From an uncultured Bacteroidota bacterium (GTDB lineage: Bacteria; Bacteroidota; Bacteroidia; Flavobacteriales; Flavobacteriaceae): 5,399 nt of DNA. The notes under the pieces are model-generated. The model was not told the DNA's origin. It searched no databases and saw only the letters and a list, made by a program, of their open reading frames with translations. Both the position numbers and the translations under genes were made by a program. The stretch covers positions 1 through 5,399 of the forward strand of contig CAIJFC010000284.1 of assembly GCA_903819815.1 (NCBI GenBank). The letters run 5' to 3'. Positions within the stretch are counted from its first letter, which is position 1, and each line of letters opens with the position of its first letter. Shown one piece after another: positions 1 to 5,399 of the stretch.

Positions 1-1
1 G

Positions 2-328
2 CCTGCTGATCAACCTACAGAATTATTGATTAACGCCACAAATCAAGTGATTTATCGCCTTTTTGACGCCACCGTAAGCAATACTTATTTTTGTGCTTCT
101 TTTCCGCCTGCAACGCCTTTGGTTGTAGAAGAATGGAAAGCAAGTAATGGTGTTTCTGGAGTGAGCGGAATTATTAATATTACAACCACAGAAATTATTA
201 GTCCAACCACATCGGCGGTTACGGGTTATAATCATTTGATTGTTTTCAAAAATATCACTTTTACTAAAGAAGGAAATTCATTTACCTATGAAACCTACAC
301 TTTTGGAAGTTATGTGACTTCGATTTAA
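2..328 (+). CDS. Hypothetical protein, C-terminal part (5' end outside window)
   Basis: An open frame runs in from the left edge, with codons starting at position 2, and ends at a TAA (326-328). It gives the last 108 residues of a longer protein. I do not recognise the family. The visible part is rich in Thr, Ile, Val, Asn and Ser and reads as alternating beta strands (VIYRLFDATV, GIINITTTEI, HLIVFKNITF, FTYETYTFGSYV). This would suit a small extracytoplasmic beta protein or lipoprotein of the kind common in flavobacteria, but no signal peptide can be seen because the N-terminus is missing. A TTG at 26 could be mistaken for a start, but the frame is open upstream of it, so the gene is better read as truncated by the window. 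Codon use matches the neighbours, and a terminator follows 16 nt after the stop, which supports this strand. The function is unknown. Confidence 0.75.
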   Translation, partial: PADQPTELLINATNQVIYRLFDATVSNTYFCASFPPATPLVVEEWKASNGVSGVSGIINITTTEIISPTTSAVTGYNHLIVFKNITFTKEGNSFTYETYTFGSYVTSI

Positions 329-344
329 TAAAAACCTATAAACT

Positions 345-377
345 AAAAAAGCTACAAATTACTTTGTAGCTTTTTTT
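345..377. terminator. Bidirectional intrinsic terminator between convergent genes
   Basis: GCTACAAA (351-358) pairs perfectly with TTTGTAGC (363-370) around a TTAC loop. The stem is flanked by A6 (345-350) on the left and T7 (371-377) on the right, so it can work as a hairpin plus U-tract on either strand. It lies 16 nt after the stop of the plus-strand gene and 18 nt after the stop of the minus-strand PLP enzyme gene, and would serve both. Confidence 0.9.
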
Positions 378-395
378 ATGTTTGTTGAATAAGTT

Positions 396-1436
396 TTACT
401 TTATAAATTCAATTTGTTGCGCTTCTTCGGCATTAATACTATCGAAAAAACCTTGATCATTCATCCATTCATCACTGAAAACTTTGCTCATATAACGCGA
501 ACCATGGTCTGGGAAAATGGCAATAACATTACTGTTTTTATCAAATTCACCTTCGGCAGCATATTGTTTGATTGCTTGAAGAACGGCGCCAGAAGTATAT
601 CCTACGAAAAGTCCTTCTTTTTTGGCGATTTCTCTAGTTGCATGAGCGCTTTCTTCGTCTGAAACTTTTGTGAATTTATCGATGATATCAAAATCGGTGG
701 CCGATGGAATTAAATTTTTCCCTAAACCTTCAATGCGATACGGATAAATTTCATCATTGTCAAATTCTCTTGTTTCGTGGTATTTTTTTAATACCGAACC
801 AAAAGCATCAACGCCAAGAATTCGAATATTTGGATTTTGTTCTTTTAAGTATTTTGCCGTTCCGGAAATAGTTCCTCCAGTTCCGCTACAAGCTATTAAA
901 TGGGTAATTTTACCATTGGTTTGTTCCCAAATTTCGGGACCCGTTGATTTGTAGTGGGCATCAACATTCAATTGGTTAAAATATTGATTAATATAAACCG
1001 AACCTTTCGTTTCTTCGTGCAAACGTTTGGCTACATTGTAATACGAACGGTCGTCATCGGCAGAAACATTAGCAGGACAAACATATACTTTTGCTCCCAA
1101 ACTGCGCAACATATCTATTTTATCTTTGGATGATTTAGAAGTAACAGCCAAAATACAGTTGTACCCTTTTATGATAGAAACCATAGCCAAACTAAATCCG
1201 GTGTTGCCAGAAGTTGTTTCAATAATAGTATCTCCTGGGGAAAGAATGCCTCTTTTTTCAGCTTCTTCAATAATATATAATGCAATTCTGTCTTTGGTGG
1301 AATGGCCTGGATTAAAAGCTTCTACTTTTGCATAGAAATTCCCATCCAAATTTTCGGTAACTTTATTGAGCTTAATAAGAGGTGTTTTTCCTATTAATTC
1401 CAATACGCTATTAAATGCTTTTATTTCTTCTTTCAT
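396..1436 (-). CDS. PLP-dependent cystathionine beta-synthase / cysteine synthase family protein
   Basis: This is a fold-type II PLP enzyme of 346 aa that joins a sulfur nucleophile (homocysteine or sulfide) to a serine or O-acetylserine skeleton; it is probably cytosolic. Visible landmarks are the Schiff-base lysine K48 in PGHSTKDR, the substrate loop TSGNTG (75-80, with N78 for the PLP O3'), the phosphate-binding loop SGTGGT (184-189), and T281 in GYTSGA at the usual Ser/Thr contact to the pyridine nitrogen. K48-N78 (30) and N78-G185 (107) match the spacing of human CBS K119-N149-G256. FPDHGSRYMSKVFSDEWM near the C-terminus resembles the CBS core (PDSVRNYMTKFLSDRWM) more than CysK. There is no haem-binding N-terminus and no C-terminal Bateman (CBS-pair) domain, so it is a bare catalytic core. 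The residue matching CBS Tyr308 is K240, so sequence alone does not decide between cystathionine beta-synthase and cysteine synthase. The ATG start fits the upstream promoter candidate; no Shine-Dalgarno site is present. Confidence 0.93.
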   Translation of the reverse strand: MKEEIKAFNSVLELIGKTPLIKLNKVTENLDGNFYAKVEAFNPGHSTKDRIALYIIEEAEKRGILSPGDTIIETTSGNTGFSLAMVSIIKGYNCILAVTSKSSKDKIDMLRSLGAKVYVCPANVSADDDRSYYNVAKRLHEETKGSVYINQYFNQLNVDAHYKSTGPEIWEQTNGKITHLIACSGTGGTISGTAKYLKEQNPNIRILGVDAFGSVLKKYHETREFDNDEIYPYRIEGLGKNLIPSATDFDIIDKFTKVSDEESAHATREIAKKEGLFVGYTSGAVLQAIKQYAAEGEFDKNSNVIAIFPDHGSRYMSKVFSDEWMNDQGFFDSINAEEAQQIEFIK

Positions 1437-1463
1437 AAAAAAATAGTTAACCTTAACGTTTTA

Positions 1464-1494
1464 TAATATTATTTAGGCGTAAATACCTGACAAA
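1464..1494 (-). promoter_or_regulatory. Candidate Bacteroidota promoter for the PLP enzyme gene
   Basis: Read on the minus strand, TTTG (complement of 1491-1494) is followed after exactly 19 nt by TAATATTA (1464-1471), a partial match to the -7 consensus TAnnTTTG. Transcription would start near 1457, leaving a leader of about 20 nt. An inverted repeat GTTAA-CC-TTAAC (1446-1457) lies at the expected start site and could be a small operator or chance. The gap to the upstream peptidase gene is only 77 nt with no clear terminator, so read-through from that gene is also possible. Confidence 0.4.
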
Positions 1495-1513
1495 TTTAAC
1501 TAAAAAAATCTAA

Positions 1514-3574
1514 TTATATTTCAATTTTTTCTAAATCTAATAAAAAACTAAATTCTTTGGCCAATTCTTTTAATGCTTCAAATCTTCCTGAGGCGCCTCC
1601 GTGACCAGCTTCCATGTTGGTATCAAGATATAAAATATTGGAATCTGTTTTAGTAGCTCGCAATTTGGCCACCCATTTTGCTGGTTCCCAATATTGTACC
1701 TGAGAATCATGCAAACCCGTCGAAATATACAAATTTGGATACGCCTGCGGTTTTACATTATCATAGGGAGAATAGGATTTCATATAATCATAATATTTTT
1801 TCACGTTTGGATTGCCCCATTCGTCATATTCTCCCGTGGTCAATGGGATAGAATCATCAAGCATCGTCGTAACAACATCTACAAACGGCACTTGCGCAAT
1901 CACACCATGATACAATTCGGGAGCACTATTTAGTACCGCACCCATTAATAATCCTCCCGCCGAACCACCTTCGGCATACAAATGTTCGGGAGATGTATAA
2001 CCTTCTTTGATAACAAATTTTGAACAATCAACAAAATCGGTAAAGGTGTTTTTCTTTTTTAATAATTTGCCGTTTTCATACCATTTTCTTCCTAAATCTT
2101 CGCCGCCGCGAATGTGCGCAATAGCATAAACAAAACCCCTGTCCAGCAACGATAATCGTGTAGAAGAAAAATAGGCATCCATTGAAGCGCCATAAGAGCC
2201 ATAGGCATACAACAAGAATGGGTTGTTTCCATTTTTTTTCAATCCATTTCGATAGACCAATGAAATTGGCACTTGGGTTCCGTCTTTTGCGGTTGCCCAA
2301 ACACGTTCTTCGGTATAATTATTCTTGTCAAAATTACCACCCAAAACCTGTTGCTCTTTCTTGATTTCTTTGGTTTTGGTTTTCATATTAAAATCAATCA
2401 CCGAGGATGGAGTTGCCATTGATTGATAACTATATCGCAAAATATCCGTATCAAAATCAACATTTGTAGCCGTATAAGCCGTGTAGGTTTCGCTTTCGAA
2501 AGGTAAAAAATAGGCTCCTTTCCCACTCCATGGCATAATTCTAATTTTATTCAAACCATTGCTTCGTTCGGAAACGACAAGAAAATCTTTGAAAATATCA
2601 ATTTCTTCCAATAAAACTTCTTCATCATGCGGAATTACATCCACCCAATTTTCTTTGGCAGTAGCCAATTCAGACGTTTTCATTAATTTAAAATTAAACG
2701 CTTTGTCTTTATTGGTCATAATATAAAATTCGGCGCCATAATGAGAAATGCTATATTCCAAACCGCGAACACGTTTCTGAAAAACTTGAAATTTTCCATC
2801 AGGATTGTCCGCAGAAAGAATTCTATATTCGGTGGTCATGGTGCTTGACGAACCAATTACGAGATATTTTTTTGATTTTTCTTTATAAACCGAAACCGAA
2901 TACGTATCGTCTTTTTCAAAATAAACCAAAACATCTTTTGCTGAATTGGTTCCTAATTTATGTTTAAAAACTTTATCCGATCGTAAGGTTTTTTCGTCCT
3001 GACGGGTATAAAAAATAGTCTTATTATCATTTGCCCAAGTCGAATTTCCGGTCGCATTTTCAATTTTATCCGAAAGGATTTCGCCCGTAAATAGGTTTTT
3101 TATTTGCAACGTATAAATGCGTCTTCCCACGGTATCAATAGCAAAAATGGCAAATTGATTATCGCTACTAACACTCAATCCGCTCAACTGAAAATAACTC
3201 TGACCTTTGGCCAATTTATTACAATCGAACATAATTTCTTCTTTTGCCGAAAGGCTGCCTTTTCTTCTTGAATAAATCGGATAATCTTGCCCTTTTTGAA
3301 ATCGGGTGCTGTAATAATAACCATTATACAAATAAGGAACCGATTCGTCGTCTTCCTTAATTCGGGCTTTCATTTCTTTAAACAAATTAGTTTGAATTTT
3401 TTTGGTATGCGCCGTACTTTTTTGATAAAAGGCATTTTCTTCTTTCAAATAATCAATAACCGCTGGATTCTCTCGGTCATTCAGCCAGAAGTAATTATCT
3501 ACACGAACATCACCAAACTTTTCGAGAGTTTTTGGGATTTTATTAGCAACAGGCGGGCGTAACTTTTTTGTCAT
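1514..3574 (-). CDS. ptrB: Oligopeptidase B (protease II), S9A prolyl oligopeptidase family
   Basis: This serine peptidase is predicted to cut short peptides after Arg/Lys. Its 686 aa is a full length for the family. The N-terminal part starts with the typical FGDVRVDNYFWLND block (20-33). The middle (about 70-410) is the seven-bladed beta-propeller, and the alpha/beta-hydrolase domain occupies about 415-680. The triad is S538 in EGGSAGG, D623 in GLHDSQ and H658 in AGHGG. The intervals of 85 and 35 residues equal those of the E. coli enzyme (S532, D617, H652). The acidic pair that binds the P1 basic side chain (E576/E578 in E. coli) corresponds to E582 and D584 in TTGEYDEWGNP, so basic specificity is likely kept with one conservative change. 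No signal peptide or lipobox is seen, so it is probably cytoplasmic. The ATG start sits just upstream of the conserved N-terminal block and follows an A/T-rich leader without a Shine-Dalgarno site. The gene is divergent from ybaB. Confidence 0.95.
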   Translation of the reverse strand: MTKKLRPPVANKIPKTLEKFGDVRVDNYFWLNDRENPAVIDYLKEENAFYQKSTAHTKKIQTNLFKEMKARIKEDDESVPYLYNGYYYSTRFQKGQDYPIYSRRKGSLSAKEEIMFDCNKLAKGQSYFQLSGLSVSSDNQFAIFAIDTVGRRIYTLQIKNLFTGEILSDKIENATGNSTWANDNKTIFYTRQDEKTLRSDKVFKHKLGTNSAKDVLVYFEKDDTYSVSVYKEKSKKYLVIGSSSTMTTEYRILSADNPDGKFQVFQKRVRGLEYSISHYGAEFYIMTNKDKAFNFKLMKTSELATAKENWVDVIPHDEEVLLEEIDIFKDFLVVSERSNGLNKIRIMPWSGKGAYFLPFESETYTAYTATNVDFDTDILRYSYQSMATPSSVIDFNMKTKTKEIKKEQQVLGGNFDKNNYTEERVWATAKDGTQVPISLVYRNGLKKNGNNPFLLYAYGSYGASMDAYFSSTRLSLLDRGFVYAIAHIRGGEDLGRKWYENGKLLKKKNTFTDFVDCSKFVIKEGYTSPEHLYAEGGSAGGLLMGAVLNSAPELYHGVIAQVPFVDVVTTMLDDSIPLTTGEYDEWGNPNVKKYYDYMKSYSPYDNVKPQAYPNLYISTGLHDSQVQYWEPAKWVAKLRATKTDSNILYLDTNMEAGHGGASGRFEALKELAKEFSFLLDLEKIEI

Positions 3575-3597
3575 TTTATAGGATTATTCTTGAATTA

Positions 3598-3639
3598 CAA
3601 AAGTAACACAAAGAATTATATTTTATTGATTGAACCAAA
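3598..3639 (-). promoter_or_regulatory. ptrB: Candidate promoter(s) for the oligopeptidase B gene
   Basis: Two overlapping Bacteroidota-type candidates are seen on the minus strand. One pairs TTTG (complement of 3636-3639) with ATTCTTTG (3609-3616) at a 19-nt spacer; the -7 box has TTTG but not the leading TA. The other is a perfect -7 box, TACTTTTG (3598-3605), without a good TTTG at the -33 position. Either would give a short leader (about 20-30 nt) to the ATG at 3574. I cannot decide which is used. Confidence 0.4.
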
Positions 3640-3662
3640 ACTTAAAAAATTCATGCAAACCA

Positions 3663-3692
3663 ATTGAATTACCTCGGTATTGTCTAAATTTG
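3663..3692 (+). promoter_or_regulatory. ybaB: Candidate promoter for ybaB
   Basis: TAAATTTG (3685-3692) is a perfect match to the Bacteroidota -7 consensus TAnnTTTG. ATTG (3663-3666), three of four bases of the -33 TTTG, lies 18 nt upstream. The expected start near 3698 gives a leader of about 24 nt that is A-rich just before the ATG at 3722, as is usual in this phylum where Shine-Dalgarno sites are rare. Confidence 0.5.
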
Positions 3693-3721
3693 TATTTTAA
3701 TAACCACAAAAAAGTAGCAAA

Positions 3722-4042
3722 ATGGATTTAATGGGCATGATGGGAAAACTGAAAGCAACCCAACAACGAATTGAAGATACAAAAAAACGATTAGATACCG
3801 TATTAATTGACGAACAAAGTTCAGATGGACTGCTAAAAGTCACTTTAACAGCCAACAGAAGCATCAAATCTATAAGCATTGACGATTCTTTATTGGCCGA
3901 CAAAGACCAACTTGAAGACTACTTAATTCTTACTTTAAACAAAGCCATCGAGAAAGCCACTAATGTGAATCAAGCAGAATTAGACGCCGTTGCCAAAGTC
4001 GATATGCCCATGATTCCTGGGATGGAAGATATGTTTAAATAA
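3722..4042 (+). CDS. ybaB: YbaB/EbfC family nucleoid-associated protein
   Basis: The product is a small (106 aa) DNA-binding protein of the YbaB/EbfC family, which in other bacteria forms dimers that bind and bridge DNA and affect expression. The family architecture is clear. A long charged N-terminal helix (about 3-29, LMGMMGKLKATQQRIEDTKK) is followed by a strand pair starting at the typical glycine (G36, DGLLKVTLTANRSIKSISID). A second helix covers about 60-90, and a Met/Pro-rich tail ends with MPMIPGMEDMFK, equivalent to the LPGM tail of relatives. The length is normal (the E. coli protein is 109 aa). The first ATG after the promoter candidate is used; M4, M6 and M7 are possible but would shorten the helix. 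In many bacteria the gene sits by dnaX and recR; here it is alone and divergent from oligopeptidase B. The family is certain; a target or role in this organism is not shown. Confidence 0.95.
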   Translation: MDLMGMMGKLKATQQRIEDTKKRLDTVLIDEQSSDGLLKVTLTANRSIKSISIDDSLLADKDQLEDYLILTLNKAIEKATNVNQAELDAVAKVDMPMIPGMEDMFK

Positions 4043-4067
4043 AAGCTATCAGGAAACAGCATTAATC

Positions 4068-4098
4068 TTTGATTAAGCGCACTTATTGTATCCATTTG
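4068..4098 (+). promoter_or_regulatory. Candidate promoter inside the ybaB downstream gap
   Basis: TTTG (4068-4071) and TCCATTTG (4091-4098) are separated by exactly 19 nt. This matches the Bacteroidota -33/-7 pattern with one mismatch in the -7 box (C instead of A at its second position). No protein gene follows on this strand, so if real it would drive a non-coding transcript starting near 4104 and ending at the terminator at 4258-4290. Such short AT-rich motifs also arise by chance. Confidence 0.33.
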
Positions 4099-4129
4099 CC
4101 GATTGGGTTTGCAGAAAAGCGACTTTATT

Positions 4130-4206
4130 GGGCAAATAACGTGGTTGACCACGTTCAGAACCCCGTTAACGCACTTCGGGACTTGGTTGACCCCGTTATT
4201 TTGCTT
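4130..4206 (+). repeat. Long imperfect inverted repeat / RNA hairpin
   Basis: The two arms pair over most of their length. 4132-4141 (GCAAATAACG) pairs with 4194-4204 (CGTTATTTTGC, one bulged T). After a U-C mismatch, 4143-4151 pairs with 4184-4192, two copies of GGTTGACC pairing through two G-U wobbles plus one A-U. Then 4153-4156 pairs with 4179-4182 and 4158-4160 with 4175-4177, leaving a loop at 4161-4174. The total is about 26 pairs, with G-U pairs extending the base to 4130/4206. An alternative local fold exists: the perfect 8-bp palindrome AACGTGGT-TG-ACCACGTT at 4138-4155. As DNA it could be a remnant of a miniature inverted-repeat element; as RNA, a stable stem-loop. It lacks a U-tract, so it is not an ordinary terminator. 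Confidence 0.65.
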
Positions 4207-4257
4207 ATTTATGAATTTATGGTCTCCATGAGCAGGGTTTTAGATTGTCCTTTAAAC

Positions 4258-4290
4258 AAAAAAACCACCAAAATTTTGGTGGTTTTTTTT
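4258..4290. terminator. Bidirectional intrinsic terminator
   Basis: AACCACCAAAA (4263-4273) and TTTTGGTGGTT (4274-4284) form a perfect palindrome. It is preceded by a run of A (from 4258) and followed by T up to 4290, so either strand gives a GC-containing hairpin plus U-tract. It lies 17 nt beyond the stop of the minus-strand FISUMP gene and ends plus-strand transcription from ybaB or the candidate RNA. Confidence 0.92.
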
Positions 4291-4306
4291 AATATAAATA
4301 AGGGTA

Positions 4307-5398
4307 TTAATCTTTAACGCAGCGAACAGCAGCCCCATTTAATTTTTGTGTTTCTCCTAAATTTGAATTTTGCGTATCACTAAAATTAAACATTGCATAT
4401 GAAAAATCTAAATTATATTCATCAATACTCCAACAGTGTCCATAGGCACCCATTAATAAAAAACCCCCATCATTCCATACTCTAAGTCCATTTGGTAAAG
4501 CGGTAAAACCTGAAATATTTGTTGCGCCAGTATTTGGACTAAACCAATGTGAAGTACCAATTTCTTTCATTTTACCTCCCGCAACACTTAAGCCTCCTAA
4601 GTAATTTATTAATGTATTCCATTCCAAGTTGTTTGGAATATGCCAACCTTGTGGTGCTAGTGTCTTGTTTGGGGTGTTTGGGTCAGTATCATGTATTCCT
4701 GCAACTGCATACCAATTGTATAATACCCCATAAACAACTCCGTTTGCCGTGTCGTTATTATAATAACACCAAGCGCCTGTAGTTAATCCTGCCCAAGCCG
4801 TTGGGTCGGTTACATGCGGTATTATTGTTCCGTCTCTATAAGTATTAACCTCCAAGTTGGTACTGCTCCAAACTTGCGTTCCAATAGTTACGTTGGGAAG
4901 TGGCGCCGTAATAGCATTTTGCAAAGCGATGATTTGCGCTTGCAAAGTACTGATTTGCGTTTGTAGTTGGGTGTCAATATAGCCTTTTGTAGCGGCATCT
5001 TGAGCATCCGTTGGATCGGCCAAATTCTTAATTTGTGAGTTATTGGCACCATTATTAACCGCTAATACTGATGCTAAATTAGGTGTAGCTGCCTGAGTAT
5101 TCCCTGAACTATTAGCATACAAAGCATAAGGAACGCTCAACAATTGTGTAGTTCCCATTTGCACATACGGAGCACTTAAATCAAGTTTGAGTTCAATTCC
5201 CAAATAGTAATTGCCAGTTCCCCAATTAATAGAAGAAAATGATCCAATTGTGGCTGTTCCTTGTCCTATAACCAAGTTCACTTGCCCTAAATCATCCGTT
5301 GGAACATAATGCGTTTCGCTAAAAACAGGCACACTTGTTTGTGAGTTTAACATTACATTAAACTTAAAATTCACATTCTGGTTCACAACCAAATCCCC
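4307..5398 (-). CDS. FISUMP-domain surface protein with tail-fibre-like stalk (5' end outside window)
   Basis: The frame is open to the right edge, with GDL preceding a TTG at 5392, so the signal peptide and first residues are missing. Residues below count from that TTG (361 aa seen). Residues 1-95 are the common Bacteroidota N-terminal module: VNQNVNFKFNVMLNS, PVFSETHYVPTDDLGQVNLV, IGSFSSINWGTGNYYLGIEL and QLLSVPYALYAN. Residues 101-163 resemble phage and adhesin stalks. NLADPTDAQDAATKGYID (123-140) is followed by a heptad run L143, I147, L150, I154, L157, I161, which predicts a short, probably trimeric, coiled coil. Residues 167-361 form a FISUMP domain: TIGTQVWSSTNLEV, YGVLYNWYAV, PQGWHIPNNLEW, NGLR and the terminal GAAVRCVKD. 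Family knowledge places such proteins outside the cell or on its surface; the ligand and exact role are unknown. No type IX secretion C-terminal signal is evident. It converges on ybaB across a shared terminator. Confidence 0.88.
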   Translation of the reverse strand, partial: GDLVVNQNVNFKFNVMLNSQTSVPVFSETHYVPTDDLGQVNLVIGQGTATIGSFSSINWGTGNYYLGIELKLDLSAPYVQMGTTQLLSVPYALYANSSGNTQAATPNLASVLAVNNGANNSQIKNLADPTDAQDAATKGYIDTQLQTQISTLQAQIIALQNAITAPLPNVTIGTQVWSSTNLEVNTYRDGTIIPHVTDPTAWAGLTTGAWCYYNNDTANGVVYGVLYNWYAVAGIHDTDPNTPNKTLAPQGWHIPNNLEWNTLINYLGGLSVAGGKMKEIGTSHWFSPNTGATNISGFTALPNGLRVWNDGGFLLMGAYGHCWSIDEYNLDFSYAMFNFSDTQNSNLGETQKLNGAAVRCVKD

Positions 5399-5399
5399 C

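Larger units (their letters stand above)
4104..4290 (+). ncRNA. Candidate structured small RNA (hypothetical)
   Basis: A possible RNA gene of about 185 nt is defined by three things: the promoter candidate at 4068-4098, the long hairpin at 4130-4206, and the intrinsic terminator at 4258-4290. A further small hairpin, ATGG-TCT-CCAT (4219-4229), lies between them. The core 4138-4200 has 33 G/C in 63 bases, clearly more than the flanking coding DNA appears to have. I do not recognise it as tmRNA, SRP RNA, RNase P RNA or a tRNA. The length is near that of 6S RNA, but I see no pairing between its two ends or a central bubble that would support that. It could equally be the 3' untranslated region of ybaB or a relic element. 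The 5' end is an estimate. Confidence 0.3.

Noticed and set aside
23..235. Minus-strand open frame rich in Cys, Arg and Asn
   Set aside because: It is antisense to the partial gene at 2-328, whose codon use and following terminator are more convincing. The composition is that of a shadow frame.
1060..1340. Possible loss of the PLP-pyridine contact or of catalytic residues in the CBS-like enzyme
   Set aside because: On a careful alignment the contact falls on T281 (GYTSGA), a conservative residue. His311 in FPDHGS is at a different, non-catalytic position. K48, N78 and the glycine loop are all intact.
3970..4152. Minus-strand open frame of 60 codons antisense to the ybaB end
   Set aside because: It mostly mirrors the strongly conserved ybaB coding sequence and shows no recognisable protein features or upstream promoter.
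4130..4206. Integron attC site or REP element
   Set aside because: There is an inverted repeat with GTTAAC in the loop, but no recognisable paired R and L boxes, no neighbouring cassette or integrase, and no second copy in the window.
4069..4317. Plus-strand open frame of 82 codons downstream of ybaB
   Set aside because: It begins with TTG, reads straight through the long hairpin and the terminator palindrome (its KKTTKILVVFF comes from the terminator), and overlaps the end of the opposite gene. The translation resembles no family I know.
4549..4782. Plus-strand open frame of 77 codons within the FISUMP gene
   Set aside because: It is antisense to the conserved FISUMP domain, shows no family features, and has a Leu/Ser/Cys-rich composition typical of a shadow.
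5390..5399. TTG at 5392 as the true start of the FISUMP protein
   Set aside because: The frame stays open to the window edge and the protein would start inside the conserved N-terminal module without a signal peptide. It is better treated as truncated by the window.

Overview
The window looks like chromosome of a Bacteroidota bacterium, most likely a flavobacterium (Flavobacterium or a close relative). The reasons are AT-rich DNA with mostly AT-ending codons, A-rich leaders without Shine-Dalgarno sites, promoter candidates of the Bacteroidota type (TTTG about 19 nt before TAnnTTTG), and a FISUMP-domain surface protein preceded by the usual Bacteroidota N-terminal module. I see no tRNA, rRNA, CRISPR array, transposase or integrase.

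Layout, left to right. Positions 2-328 hold the 3' end of an unrecognised plus-strand gene. It converges, across a bidirectional terminator (345-377), on a minus-strand gene (396-1436) for a cystathionine beta-synthase/cysteine synthase family PLP enzyme. Upstream of that, on the same strand, lies a complete oligopeptidase B-like S9 serine peptidase (1514-3574). A 147-bp divergent promoter region separates the peptidase from a YbaB/EbfC nucleoid-associated protein gene (3722-4042, plus). The gap 4043-4306 is not empty: it carries a long imperfect hairpin (about 4130-4206), a plausible promoter of its own (4068-4098) and a perfect bidirectional terminator (4258-4290). The last gene (4307-5398, minus, 5' end outside the window) encodes a probable secreted protein with a tail-fibre-like stalk and a C-terminal FISUMP domain.

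The genes are mostly ordinary housekeeping or surface genes and do not form an obvious common pathway. The cysteine/cystathionine enzyme and the peptidase could share read-through transcription, but the former has its own promoter candidate. The observation most worth a second look is the hairpin-plus-promoter-plus-terminator arrangement downstream of ybaB, a candidate small RNA of about 185 nt. This is an inference from sequence alone, and I could not test expression or conservation.
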